Below the pieces are notes generated by a model. That model was not told the origin of the DNA. It was given only the letters and a program-made list of their open reading frames with translations, and searched no databases. Shown here one piece after another: positions 51,576 through 59,660 of a stretch of 64,000 nucleotides of DNA (position 1 is the first letter of the stretch; every line of letters begins with the position of its first letter). The DNA is from CAVSJJ01 sp963728395 (GTDB taxonomy: Bacteria; Actinomycetota; Actinomycetes; Actinomycetales; Dermatophilaceae). The DNA is taken from assembly GCA_963728395.1 (NCBI GenBank), contig CAVSJJ010000008.1, forward strand, positions 248,001 to 312,000, written 5' to 3'. Made by a program: the position numbers and the translations under genes.

Positions 51576-51835
51576 GCCAGGCCGAGGTCGGCCTTGACCT
51601 GCTCCCACGGGATCGCCGGCTCGCCGTCCGCCATCTCGGCGCGGGCCGTGGCGGCGGTCTCGATGTCGGCCAGCTCTTCCGCGGCGGCGATCAGCCGGTC
51701 CAGGTCCTCGGCGTCGATCACGGCAGCCACCCGCTGGCCACGACGGGTCAGGTAGACGGGGTCGTGCCCGACGCGGGCGGAGTCGACGACATCGGCCAGT
51801 CGGGCCCGGGCGGCGCTCACGGTGATCTCACTCAT
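51572..51835 (-). CDS. Phd/YefM-family antitoxin
   Basis: 87 residues: SEITVSAARARLADVVDSARVGHDPVYLTRRGQRVAAVIDAEDLDRL, the Phd/YefM DNA-binding fold, then an acidic C-terminal arm that would wrap the toxin. It is upstream of and coupled to the RelE gene and probably represses the shared promoter through the inverted repeat at 51858-51879. Confidence 0.9.
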   Translation of the reverse strand: MSEITVSAARARLADVVDSARVGHDPVYLTRRGQRVAAVIDAEDLDRLIAAAEELADIETAATARAEMADGEPAIPWEQVKADLGLA

Positions 51836-51857
51836 GCCCTCAACGGTACGCCCTAAC

Positions 51858-51879
51858 CGCTGAATTATACATTTCAGCG
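51858..51879 (-). promoter_or_regulatory. toxin-antitoxin promoter and operator
   Basis: A consensus -10 TATAAT (51864-51869, minus strand) lies inside an inverted repeat with 7-bp arms CGCTGAA/TTCAGCG (51858-51864, 51873-51879). It is 22 nt upstream of the antitoxin ATG. Arrangement fits autorepression by the antitoxin. Confidence 0.75.
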
Positions 51880-52047
51880 CCCCTGCGCGCCGGCCCTGAG
51901 CCACGCACCCCCATATTGACCCTCTCCGGCACGACATGCCCCCATCGCCGCGTATAGCTTCCGGCTGACGCGGCCGGGTCCTACCGCCGCCAGACGGGCG
52001 CCCATTGGCCAGCGAGTGTGATGACTGCAGGGAGTTTGGGTGAGCTG

Positions 52048-52329
52048 CTATCGCTTTCTTGGGGCGCCGCGTTCCCACCAGTCGTCCGGCGGCTGTTCCC
52101 GGATGGCCGACGCCGCGGACTCGATGGGGTGGTAGTTGCAGAACGTCCACAGCTCCTTCGCCGCCCGGGAGTACTGGAAGAGGACGCGGTCGACGTCGAA
52201 GGGGTCGAGCTCGCCGGCGCGGTACCGGTCCATGGCCTCCGCGACGCGGCCCACGAGGACCGCGAGCTGGGCCTGGTGGTACTCGGCGACCACCGAGCGC
52301 GCCGCCTGCCGCTCCGCCGCGCCGGCCAT
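52048..52329 (-). CDS. conserved small hypothetical protein
   Basis: 93 residues: RQAARSVVAEYHQAQLAVLVGRVAEAMDRYRAGELDPFDVDRVLFQYSRAAKELWTFC. All-helical, soluble, often seen as a lone gene in actinobacteria and sometimes beside toxin-antitoxin loci; no function known. Divergent from the HigBA operon. Confidence 0.6.
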   Translation of the reverse strand: MAGAAERQAARSVVAEYHQAQLAVLVGRVAEAMDRYRAGELDPFDVDRVLFQYSRAAKELWTFCNYHPIESAASAIREQPPDDWWERGAPRKR

Positions 52330-52409
52330 GACGGAGGCTACGCCGCCTATCAGGCCCCCGCGCCGCGGCTGACCTGCGCCCGTCGCGGCAGCCGCAGGCG
52401 GGGGCGCTT

Positions 52410-52433
52410 GTATCGCGTAACGCTACGCGATAC
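52410..52433 (+). promoter_or_regulatory. HigA operator palindrome
   Basis: Perfect 10-bp arms GTATCGCGTA/TACGCGATAC around ACGC, 10 nt before the higB start. HigA antitoxins bind such palindromes to repress their operon. Confidence 0.7.
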
Positions 52434-52443
52434 GCTGTTGGTT

Positions 52444-52723
52444 GTGATCGTCAGCTTCCGGCACAAGGGCCTGGAACGGCTGTACCGGGACGGGTCGAAG
52501 AAGGGCGTGCAAGCCGGGCACGTCGCGAAGCTGTTGCGGATCCTGTCGGCGCTGGACGTGGCCCAGGCGCCGGAGGATCTGTCGATTCCCTCGTTTCGCA
52601 TGCACCGGCTCAAGGGCGACCTGGCCGGCCACTGGTCGATCTGGGTTCAACGGCAACTGGCGGGTGACGTTCCGCTTCGTCGACAACGACGTCGAGCTCG
52701 TGGACTACCAGGACTACCACTGA
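52444..52723 (+). pseudogene. higB: HigB toxin gene with single-base frameshift
   Basis: GTG 52444 starts VIVSFRHKGLERLYRDGSKKGVQ, the HigB/RelE-like family, running to SIWV at 52647. The remaining family ending, NGNWRVTFRFVDNDVELVDYQDYH and TGA 52721-52723, is in the next frame; removing one T at 52646-52647 restores it. As written the toxin frame continues through the linker into the higA frame. It is either a disarmed toxin or a sequencing error. Confidence 0.85.
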
Positions 52724-52740
52724 AGGAAAGGGTGAGGACC

Positions 52741-53028
52741 ATGGCGATGAAGACCCCGGTGCATCCCGGAGAGATCCTGCGCGAGGACGTCCTGGCCGAC
52801 CTCGGCCTCGGCGTGAGTGAGGCCGCGTCGCGCCTGGGGATCTCCCGGGTGGCGCTCAGCCGGGTGCTGCACGGCCACGCCCGGATCAGCCCGAACCTCG
52901 CCGTGCGCCTGGAGGAGGCCGGAGTCGGGACCGCACGCGCCTGGCTGGCAATGCAGACCGCCTACGACCTGGCCGCGGAACGGGCCACCGGCTCCCCCAA
53001 AGTGCGCCCCCTCAACGACGTCGCCTGA
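52741..53028 (+). CDS. higA: HigA-family antitoxin
   Basis: 95 residues from ATG 52741 with GGTGAGG upstream: KTPVHPGEILREDVLADLGLGVSEAASRLGISRVALSRVLHGHARISPNLAVRLEEAG, an XRE-type helix-turn-helix typical of HigA, ending in a short arm. The gene follows higB by 17 nt in the inverted toxin-first order of HigBA. It is intact although the toxin is frameshifted. Confidence 0.92.
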   Translation: MAMKTPVHPGEILREDVLADLGLGVSEAASRLGISRVALSRVLHGHARISPNLAVRLEEAGVGTARAWLAMQTAYDLAAERATGSPKVRPLNDVA

Positions 53029-53164
53029 TCCACCGCGTGTGGCCATTACCGTCGCGAGACGCTCGCCCGAAGCGACTGGCAGGCTGTGTGGGCGGGCGGC
53101 TGGCCGGCCCCGGTTGGCCGCCCGGCAAGGGCGAGGTGAGCCGGGCCACCGCTACGTTGGCACC

Positions 53165-53821
53165 ATGTACTCCTGGCCGAGTTTCATCGCGGATGTGAAG
53201 GACGTGACGGTCGGCTATCTGCGTACCAGGCGGGACAGGCCCCCGGCCCTGCTGCTCCACGGCTTGATGGGTGCCGGTGCCACGTGGACGCTCCGCTGCT
53301 CGTCGGTCACTCGATGGGCGGGATGACCGCGGCGCTGGTTGCCGCCAGAGCCGGACACCTGCTGGCCGGCCTGGTGCTCGTCGACCCCACCTTTCTCAGC
53401 CCCGAGCGGCAGCACGAGGTCCATGAGAGCGATGTCGCGGCCCACCACACGGACGCCCTGAGCCGCGGGCGCGCCGCACTCCTTGAGGAGGCACTGTCCC
53501 GACACCCGCGACGCTCCCCAGAGCTCGTGGAGCTGCAGGTCCAGGCGCGGATCGACACCAGCCCGGCCGCCATCGACATCCTGCGACCACCCAACCCGCC
53601 CTACCGTGACCTGGTCGCCGCGATCGAGGTGCCAACTCTGCTCGTGATCGGCGACAGGACCGTGGTCACCCCCCGCTGTGGCGGCGGAGCTGCGGGAGGG
53701 CACGCCGCACCTCCGGGTCCGGCATATCACCGGGGGCCGACACGGCCTGCCCTTCGACCGCCCCGAGGAGGTTGCCGCGTCCGTCTTGGCCTCCGCACAC
53801 GGCATCCGCCTCGCGTCGTGA
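53165..53821 (+). pseudogene. alpha/beta hydrolase, decayed
   Basis: Three frames together give a hydrolase. From ATG 53165, WPSFIADVKDVTVGYLRTRRDRPPALLLHGLMGAGATW carries the oxyanion HG. The next frame has DAPLLVGHSMGGMTAALVAA, with the nucleophile Ser, to VPTLLVIGDRTVVTP. A third frame past a poly-C tract at about 53670-53675 has HLRVRHITGGRHGLPFDRPEEVAASVL with the catalytic His. About 40-50 residues between the first two parts are missing, so there is an internal deletion plus at least two frameshifts. Confidence 0.85.
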
Positions 53822-54083
53822 CCGCGCCTGGGTCGAGCCGGACCGGACGGCTCGATGGTGAATGCCGGGAGCGTGGCACGCCGATGGGCCACGCCTGGAG
53901 AGCAGCAGAGCCGGGTCGCCCCTCAACAGCGTGCGCACGGCCGCAGAGAGTGCCCACACGGCCGCCAGCCGACCGCCCAACACGGCGTTGGACCGGACGC
54001 GGTGGCCACTCTGGGAGATCGACCTCCTCGGAATGCCGGTGCGGCGTTGTCGCACCGATGGTGCGTGTGCGAGGGTTCCGGGC

Positions 54084-54416
54084 ATGGTGCGACTCGGGGC
54101 CGTGGTGATGAACGTCCGGGACGTCGAGGTGGCCGGCGGGTTCTGGTCCGCTGCGCTGGGCTACTCGAGGCATCCGCACAACCCGGCGTTCTTGGCTCCC
54201 CAGGTCGGAACTGGCCCTCGCCTGCACCTGGACGAAGACGACCGGACCCATCTGGACCTCTGGGTCGACAGCGCAGAAGAGCAGCTCGCGGAGGTTGACC
54301 GCCTCATTGCTCTGGGCGCTACACGGGTCGATTGGGACTATCCCGACGACGCCGACTTCGTCGTGCTCGCCGACCCCGTCGGAACGCTGTTCTGCATCGT
54401 CGACAACGACAGGTAG
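54084..54416 (+). CDS. VOC/glyoxalase-like family protein
   Basis: 110 residues from ATG 54084: VRLGAVVMNVRDVEVAGGFWSAALGY, then HLDLWVDSAEEQLAEVDRLIALGATRVDWDYPDDADFVVLADPVGTLFCIV. This is a single-chain VOC fold with the usual metal-site positions (HLD and the terminal region). It may bind a small ligand or provide resistance; unknown. The 262 nt upstream contain no clear gene but a 7-bp stem (53834-53854) after the hydrolase pseudogene. Confidence 0.82.
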   Translation: MVRLGAVVMNVRDVEVAGGFWSAALGYSRHPHNPAFLAPQVGTGPRLHLDEDDRTHLDLWVDSAEEQLAEVDRLIALGATRVDWDYPDDADFVVLADPVGTLFCIVDNDR

Positions 54417-54488
54417 CCGTCGACGAGACCTGCTGCACACCGCCGAGAGTCGGGCGGGATGACGGGGGGGCGACTCGGCGTCGAGTGC

Positions 54489-54746
54489 CTACCCGTAGTG
54501 GTAGCGGCAGGCCGCGATGCGGACCTCGTCGCCGACGATCTTGTAGACCAGGCGGTGCTCGTCGGTGATGCGTCGCGACCAGTAGCCGGCAAAGTCGTGC
54601 TTGAGGGCCTCGGGCTTGCCGATGCCCTCGTTGCCGTTGCGGCGGATGTCGGCCAGGAGGGTGTTGATCCGCTTGAGGACTTTCCGGTCCTGCGCCTGCC
54701 ACCACAGGTAGTCCTGCCAGGCGTTCTCGTCCCAGACGAGCTGCAC
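54489..54746 (-). CDS. yoeB: YoeB/Txe-family toxin
   Basis: 85 residues from GTG 54746: VQLVWDENAWQDYLWWQAQDRKVLKRINTLLADIRRN, GIGKPEALKHDFAGYWSRRITDEHRLVYKIVGDEVRIAACRYHYG. All YoeB active-site features are present: Glu46-type in KPEAL, Arg in WSRRI, and the C-terminal HY. mRNA interferase acting at the ribosomal A site. The start lies one base after the antitoxin stop. Confidence 0.95.
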   Translation of the reverse strand: MQLVWDENAWQDYLWWQAQDRKVLKRINTLLADIRRNGNEGIGKPEALKHDFAGYWSRRITDEHRLVYKIVGDEVRIAACRYHYG

Positions 54747-54747
54747 G

Positions 54748-55005
54748 TCAGTCGGTTTCGAGCGGCTCGTGGGTCTCGCCGCGGCCGGACTCGAGTCGCT
54801 CCATCGCGTCGAGCAGGCGTCGGGCGTTGGCGGGTGAGCGCATGAGGTAGGCGATCTCCTTGATGGACTCGTAGTCATCGAGCGAGACGATCACAACGGG
54901 GTCGTGGCCGGCCCGGGTGATGACGACTTCCTCGCGGTCGTTCGTCACACCGTCGAGCACCTCGGCGTACCGGGCGCGGGACTCGGTGTAGCTCATCGTC
55001 TTCAC
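54748..55005 (-). CDS. yefM: YefM antitoxin
   Basis: 85 residues from GTG 55005 with AGGAGG 5-6 nt upstream: MKTMSYTESRARYAEVLDGVTNDREEVVITRAGHDPVVIVSLDDYESI, the Phd/YefM fold, followed by the neutralising C-terminal arm. Upstream of and coupled to yoeB. It also binds the operon's operator. Confidence 0.94.
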   Translation of the reverse strand: MKTMSYTESRARYAEVLDGVTNDREEVVITRAGHDPVVIVSLDDYESIKEIAYLMRSPANARRLLDAMERLESGRGETHEPLETD

Positions 55006-55015
55006 GGAGACCTCC

Positions 55016-55033
55016 TGTACAGAAAAGCGTACG
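55016..55033 (-). promoter_or_regulatory. YefM-YoeB operator-like boxes
   Basis: TGTACA (55016-55021) and CGTACG (55028-55033), centres 12 bp apart, just upstream of the yefM ribosome site. In E. coli YefM recognises two TGTACA-core palindromes at similar spacing, so this is a likely operator. Confidence 0.6.
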
Positions 55034-55146
55034 TCTGGGTGGCCACTCGGCGCAAGCAGCAGTTGGCGGCAACGGCGGCGGCCGCGAGCGCAGGTGGCCC
55101 TCTTCGCCGCCCGTTCCCCTAAGCCTCGCCCAGAGCGCGGCGGGGC

Positions 55147-55596
55147 CTAGTTCCCGATCGCGAACTGGAAGTGGGCTTCGGGAGCGCGGTCGTCGTGGAT
55201 GTCGGCCGGCCCGGCTGGCGTCCCGACGGGGATGCGCACCGTCGTGGAGAAGCCCATGTCGTTGCCTTGAGGGTGGAACTCGCCCAGCTCCTCGACGGCA
55301 CCGCCAGGCAGAGTGACAGTGAGATGCACCGGAGCGAGCGCCTTGAGCGGGGCATGCTGGCCGGTGTCGTTGCAGGTGCTGGTGTACCAATGGCCGTAGA
55401 CGGTGAGGGTGCCTCCGGGGCTCACGGTCGGCGCCGGGCCACCCACGACGCCGTCCGGAGGTTGGTCGTTCAGATACGGCGCGACACAGGACCCAGCGGA
55501 GTTCCCCCCCGCGCCCTGAACACCGCCACAGGCCACGCACCCGAACGCGAGCGCCAGCCCCACCACGAATGTCGCACCACCTCGGAGGATTCGCAT
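55147..55596 (-). CDS. small secreted lipoprotein
   Basis: 149 residues from ATG 55596. Signal peptide RILRGGATFVVGLALAFGCVAC with a lipobox ending at one of the Cys residues, then a beta-rich domain (APTVSPGGTLTVYGHWYTSTCNDT, VHLTVTLPGGAVEELGEFHP, GFSTTVRIPVGTPAGPADI). It looks like a single Ig-like fold with a likely disulfide; no known function. 55597-55798 beyond it is non-coding. Confidence 0.75.
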   Translation of the reverse strand: MRILRGGATFVVGLALAFGCVACGGVQGAGGNSAGSCVAPYLNDQPPDGVVGGPAPTVSPGGTLTVYGHWYTSTCNDTGQHAPLKALAPVHLTVTLPGGAVEELGEFHPQGNDMGFSTTVRIPVGTPAGPADIHDDRAPEAHFQFAIGN

Positions 55597-55798
55597 GCTC
55601 GGTTGACGGCATTCGACCCCTTAAGGTTCCCGCCTGGTGCCACACATCCGGTGTGAGGTGCGACTCGCCCTTGACGCCACCTCTGAGTCCGCCTCCCCCA
55701 CATCGCCGCCAGACGGGCGTCTCCAGGCCGAGGGCCGTCCTTCGTGTGGAGCGGTCTGGGCAACATGCTCACGGTTGTCGCGACCGTAGGCTCGCAGG

Positions 55799-56232
55799 GT
55801 GGACGCCGTCACGGGGGTGCTTCTTGGTCAGCTCGACTTCTACTTGAGGACGCACTTGTTCCCCAGGCTCGAGGGACTCGAGGACGAGGAGCCCTTCCGG
55901 GACGGCCCCGGACTGCTGGTCCGTGGGCCAACGCCTTCTTCGGTGACACCGATGTTCCGGACGCCGAGTCGTTCAACGATCCTCGCTTCACCCCGCCGAT
56001 CCCCGGCTCGGCCGCAGCGGCAATCGCGCTCCTCCACGAGGGGTGGGAGCGATGGCGTGACGGACTGGTCCGCCTCGGCGACGCTGGCCTGCTCGCGCCC
56101 ATCGGCCCGTTCGGCGGCTGGTTCGCGCAAGAGCCCCTGGCAGCACTGGTGCCCCACGTCTCGCGCGAGACGATGCACCACGGCGGTGAGAGCGGGCTGC
56201 TGCGTGATCTCTACCGGGCACAACGTGCCTGA
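55799..56232 (+). pseudogene. DinB-family protein, decayed
   Basis: GTG 55799 gives DAVTGVLLGQLDFYLRTHLFPRLEGLEDEE, the DinB start. The rest, ANAFFGDTDVPDAESFNDP and ALLHEGWERWRDGLVRLGDAGLL, FAQEPLAALVPHVSRETMHHGGESGLLRDLYRAQ, is in another frame from about 55905 to TGA 56230-56232. About 30-40 residues of the family's middle are absent. The C-terminal metal His pair (HH) remains. Confidence 0.82.
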
Positions 56233-56371
56233 CGAACCTCGCTCGGGCTCTCACGCCAAAGGTGCTGCACCTCACCGCCTGCGGACGCAGTCTCGGGTGG
56301 GTGAGTTCGCCCAGCCCGCGTGCACACCCAACACATCCAGCCGACGGTGTCATCAGCGATACCATCCCGTC

Positions 56372-56575
56372 ATGGCGATGACCCTGCGACTGACCGAAGA
56401 CGAGACCGAGGCACTCCGCCGCCGCGCCCAGCTCGAGTCTCGCTCGATGCAGGACGTGGCCCGGCAGGCCGTGCGGGAGTACGTGGAGAGCCACAGCAGG
56501 GCCGAGCTGCTCGACCAGGTCCTCGACGAGGAGCTGCCGCGCTACGTCGAGGCCTTGGAGCGGCTCGGCCAGTGA
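56372..56575 (+). CDS. ribbon-helix-helix antitoxin for Doc
   Basis: 67 residues from ATG 56372: MAMTLRLTEDETEALRRRAQLESRSMQDVARQAVREYVESHS, an RHH DNA-binding fold, followed by an acidic helix AELLDQVLDEELPRYVEALERL that would occupy the Fic active site. Overlaps doc by 4 nt. It replaces the Phd-type antitoxin normally paired with Doc. Confidence 0.85.
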   Translation: MAMTLRLTEDETEALRRRAQLESRSMQDVARQAVREYVESHSRAELLDQVLDEELPRYVEALERLGQ

Positions 56576-56955
56576 TCTACCTGACCCTGCCCGAGCTGCT
56601 GCATGTCGCCGGGCGGGCCCTCGGCCCAGAGGTGCTCGTGAGCGACCACGGGTTGCTGGAGTCGGCGTCGGCACGCCCCCAGGCGACCGCATTCGGGGCT
56701 GACGCCTACGAGAGCCTCGAAGCGAAGGCCGCCGCGCTCCTGCACTCCCTCGCCCGCAACCATGCGCTGGTCGACGGCAACAAGCGCCTGGCCCTTGCCG
56801 CGACGATTGCGTTCCTGGGGCTCAACGGCTACCGAATCACCCTGACCAACGACCATGCATACACGCTCGTCATCGACATCGCCTCCGGGCGCCTCGACGA
56901 CGTCGCGGACATCGCTGCACGCATCCGGCAGGGCGGCGCGCCACGATGCCGGTGA
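56572..56955 (+). CDS. Fic/Doc-family toxin (death on curing)
   Basis: 127 residues from GTG 56572. Fic fold with the Doc-type motif HALVDGNKRLAL (the H-x-F-x-D-G-N-K-R pattern with Leu for Phe), preceded by HGLLESASARPQATAFGADAYESLEAKAAALLHSLARN. Doc phosphorylates elongation factor Tu. Intact and coupled to its antitoxin. Confidence 0.92.
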   Translation: MIYLTLPELLHVAGRALGPEVLVSDHGLLESASARPQATAFGADAYESLEAKAAALLHSLARNHALVDGNKRLALAATIAFLGLNGYRITLTNDHAYTLVIDIASGRLDDVADIAARIRQGGAPRCR

Positions 56956-57064
56956 ACCCGCCGGTCCGCAGCGACAACTGCCCCACACCGCCGCGAGCCG
57001 ACGACCCACAACCGAGGAGCGGAGGGGGACCGGCAGCGACCCGGCGTGGGCCCGTCGGCCAGAT

Positions 57065-57180
57065 GTGACCACAGTGGAACTTCTCGGCGGTATCGAGAAG
57101 CGGACCCTGGCTGTGGCGCACTACGACCCGCACTGGCGGAGGGCTACCTCGAGCACGAGCAGCGAAGCCGATCTTGCCCC
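57065..57180 (+). pseudogene. GrpB-family remnant
   Basis: GTG 57065 gives TTVELLGGIEKRTLAVAHYDPHWR, the start of GrpB (UPF0157) proteins. The continuation GYLEHEQR lies in the next frame and the domain then ends, without the GSTSVPGL motif. Truncated and frameshifted. Confidence 0.6.
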
Positions 57181-57398
57181 TCTGGGGCGCCGATCGGCAG
57201 GAGATTCTCTAGGTGAACCACGCGAGGTCCTCGTTGATGATCGTGAAGGCGCGTGGCGACTGTGCGGTGGTTGGCTTCTTTCGGCCCGGAGGCCCGGGTG
57301 GCGCCATCGAGGAGTTCAAGAGGGCGAAACGTGCCGCTTCGGCGCGTCCGTACCAACGCCCCCTCACCAGGTCTGCCGACCTCTTCGATCACAGATGA

Positions 57399-57800
57399 AG
57401 CAGAGTCGCTCAGTGCCCGATCCATGCCGCACCCAGGGACGCGCGCGCACGGTCAACGTCGGCCCTGGCACATTCATCCCGAACGGTCCCCCAGAGACCG
57501 AATGCAGCCTCTGCGTGACGGACCCGGGCCGGGAACGCGCGTCGGTCCTCCGCTCCAACAGTCACCTCCCGAGGAGCTGGCGACGGCGTGCCCAGCCTGA
57601 CTGGACGTGGGCCTTCGTCCTCACCCCCCTCGACGATGGCCAACGCGCCCGCTACCACTTCAGATCACGCTGGGCCACGAGCCCATGGTGGTTCAGCGCG
57701 GTCGGCCTCCTCGGCGTCGTCCGCGCCGACTTCGTCATGGCCCGCGACCACCTCCACGGCGTCACGAGGCGCGCCGAAGCACATCTCGACACCCCGAACG
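57399..57800 (+). pseudogene. SRPBCC-family remnant, 5'-truncated
   Basis: In one frame GTFIPNGPPETECSL, SHLPRSWRRRAQPDWTWAFVLTPLDDG, FRSRWATSPWWFS and ADFVMARDHLHGVTRRAEAH match the latter half of a SRPBCC/polyketide-cyclase-like family of about 180-200 residues. The N-terminal half is missing and the frame runs on without the family stop. A 61-codon ORF (57213-57398) with an AGGAG lies before it; I cannot assign it. Confidence 0.55.
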
Positions 57801-57905
57801 AGGGCAGAACGGCGCTGCCGGAAGTGCGAACATCCCCGGCCCGCAGCCGGTTCGGACCTGTGGCCGCCTGCCGGGTCTTCGGTCGGTCGCGTCTCCGGGA
57901 TGCCG

Positions 57906-58403
57906 TCAGCCGTCGGCGGCGGATGAGACGACTTGGTGCAGTGTCCGGAGCCGCCGATGGGTGTCGGCGACTCCGCGGCCCACTCGCCGGGTCACCTCGT
58001 CGAGCGCGGGCTGGAAGAGCTCCCCGGCGGCAAGGTGGGCGGCGCGACCGGCGTCGGTCAGCTGCACGCGGTAGGAGCGGCGATCGTGCGGATGGGGTGT
58101 GCGAGTGGCGTGCCCGCGATGCTCGAAGCGTTTGACGTAGCTCGACACTGTGGTGGCCGGTGCGGCCATCCAGTGGGCCAGCTCGGTGGGAGTCATGCCC
58201 TGCGTCGATGCCAGCATCGAGTAGATCGCGAACTCGTCGGCGTCCAGCCCAGACGCGCGAACGGCATCGTCGATCAGGGCCGTGGTGGCTCGTGACACCA
58301 GCCAGACGTCGAAGAGCAGGTTGCCCAACCGGGGGTCGATGTGAGGGGTGGGTTCCCCGGTCGTCCGACCGCTGCTGGAGGGCCGCTCGGCCGGCCGTGG
58401 CAT
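57906..58403 (-). CDS. MarR-family transcriptional regulator
   Basis: 165 residues from ATG 58403. Winged-helix core: LDADEFAIYSMLASTQGMTPTELAHWMAAPATTVSSYVKRFEHRGHATRTPHPHDRRSYRVQLTDAGRAAH. The wing with DRRS is the MarR signature. Its start overlaps the membrane protein stop (TGATG), so it is coexpressed and presumably controls that gene through the operator near 59134-59162. Confidence 0.9.
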   Translation of the reverse strand: MPRPAERPSSSGRTTGEPTPHIDPRLGNLLFDVWLVSRATTALIDDAVRASGLDADEFAIYSMLASTQGMTPTELAHWMAAPATTVSSYVKRFEHRGHATRTPHPHDRRSYRVQLTDAGRAAHLAAGELFQPALDEVTRRVGRGVADTHRRLRTLHQVVSSAADG

Positions 58404-59074
58404 CAGCGCACCTGGTCCCGGTCGTGGGCCGGGACGGAACGGGGTCCGACCCGACGACGGACCGTGGCCACCACGAGCGCGCCGAGGGAACCCAGGAGCA
58501 GGGCGCCGGACACCCAGGAGGTGGCGCTCTTGGCCGCGGACGCCAGGCCGAGCAAGGAGTCGGTGGCAGCGGCAGCGGGGAAGGCGAACAGCGCCATCCA
58601 CGCACAGACGTTCTCGAGGTAGTCGAAGGCGCTCGCGACCAGCGGCAGTACTGCCAGGGCCACCAGGGATGGGCGACCGGGCGCCAGGCGGGAGAGCACC
58701 AGTGCCAGTGAGCTGGCCATGAACACGGCGAACACCAGCGGGTAGAACAGGTCAGCCACCTGCATCGACTGGTAGGCCTCTCGCCCCACGACACCGCACG
58801 CATCCAGGAAGCCGCGCACCTCGGCGGCACTCGAGGTGAACCGGACGTCGGGCGGAGCCTGACCGCAGATCGCTTCGACCGTGCGAATGGCGAAGTGGGC
58901 GGACGTGCCGAAGAACGCCCCGGCGAACACTCCGAAGAGGGTCGCGCTGACGAGCCAGACCCGCCAGGACGCCAGGCGCCGCATTGCACGCTCGAGGACT
59001 GCGACCCTCGGCTCGCCGGGAATGAGGTGGACGGGCTGCCGCGATGCGAGCCGTTCGGCGGGTGTGGGTGCCAT
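58403..59074 (-). CDS. four-to-five-span membrane protein of unknown function
   Basis: 223 residues. Hydrophobic spans near 38-60, 110-128, 135-155 and 180-205; between spans 1 and 2 is a hydrophilic loop with two Cys (AICGQAPPDVRF, DACGVVGREAYQ). No motif recognised. It shares a transcript with a MarR regulator, which suggests a stress or solvent-responsive role. Confidence 0.7.
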   Translation of the reverse strand: MAPTPAERLASRQPVHLIPGEPRVAVLERAMRRLASWRVWLVSATLFGVFAGAFFGTSAHFAIRTVEAICGQAPPDVRFTSSAAEVRGFLDACGVVGREAYQSMQVADLFYPLVFAVFMASSLALVLSRLAPGRPSLVALAVLPLVASAFDYLENVCAWMALFAFPAAAATDSLLGLASAAKSATSWVSGALLLGSLGALVVATVRRRVGPRSVPAHDRDQVR

Positions 59075-59133
59075 GGCATCTCCTGGGTCCGGGGTGGCAG
59101 CGTCATCGGTAACTGATACGATCTCGTAGCAAA

Positions 59134-59162
59134 ATACTGCGATATTGCATCAGTCCTGTCAA
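59134..59162 (-). promoter_or_regulatory. promoter of the membrane protein-MarR operon, with operator symmetry
   Basis: TTGACA (59157-59162, a perfect -35) and CAGTAT (59134-59139), 17 nt apart on the minus strand. The spacer contains GCAATATCGCAGTATTTTGC-type dyad symmetry and ACGAGATCGT lies just downstream; either may bind MarR. Confidence 0.7.
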
Positions 59163-59374
59163 TACCGATGCCCGGCCGGCGGACAGACCCGTGGCGAAGC
59201 CGACCCCTGCGACACCGGCGGAGTGATCCGGGACCCGCCTATGCGCCTGGCTTCACAGCTCCTGAGCGGCCGCCCACTGGAGAGGCCCGATCACCCATCC
59301 GCTCTGGTCACGGGCCGCGCCTGCGAGCACAATCGCTCGGCACCAAGAGGTCACGCCCTCGCAGGAGGTCGGCA

Positions 59375-59641
59375 ATGGCTCGTCAGAGCATCACCACCGC
59401 GGACGCGCCGCAGTCGCCGCTGTTCGCGCAGGCCGTCCGGGTCGGGCGGCGGGACTCCCGACGGCATCGTCGAGGTGGGAGTGCTCGTCAGCCACCCGGA
59501 CGACGTGGCCGGTCTGAACGAGGCCTACGCCGCGCATTTCCCGACGTCCCGGCCGACCCGCCGACCCGCCGCGTCGCCCGGGACGGTCCCGAGCTGCCCG
59601 GGGTGCTCGTCTCCGTTCGGATGACGGCGATCGTCGGGTAG
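59375..59641 (+). pseudogene. RidA-family protein, decayed
   Basis: ATG 59375 (GCAGGAGG upstream) gives ARQSITTADAPQSPLFAQAVRVG, the RidA start. The end of the family is split over two further frames: GIVEVGVLVSHPDDVAGLNEAYAAHFP and then DVPADPPTRRVARDGPELPGVLVSVRMTAIVG to TAG 59639-59641. About 40 central residues are missing. Internal deletion plus two frameshifts, the same pattern as the hydrolase and DinB remnants. Confidence 0.85.
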
Positions 59642-59660
59642 CAGCCGGCCTGCGGGCCCC

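Noticed and set aside
51985..55719. A 16-nt exact match CGCCGCCAGACGGGCG at 51985-52000 and 55704-55719, considered as an integron or attachment-site repeat
   Set aside because: At this base composition roughly one such match within the island is expected by chance, flanks do not match and there is no integrase.
57213..57398. 61-codon ORF with an AGGAG upstream between the GrpB and SRPBCC remnants
   Set aside because: No recognisable composition or homology, lies within decayed sequence; not supported as a gene.
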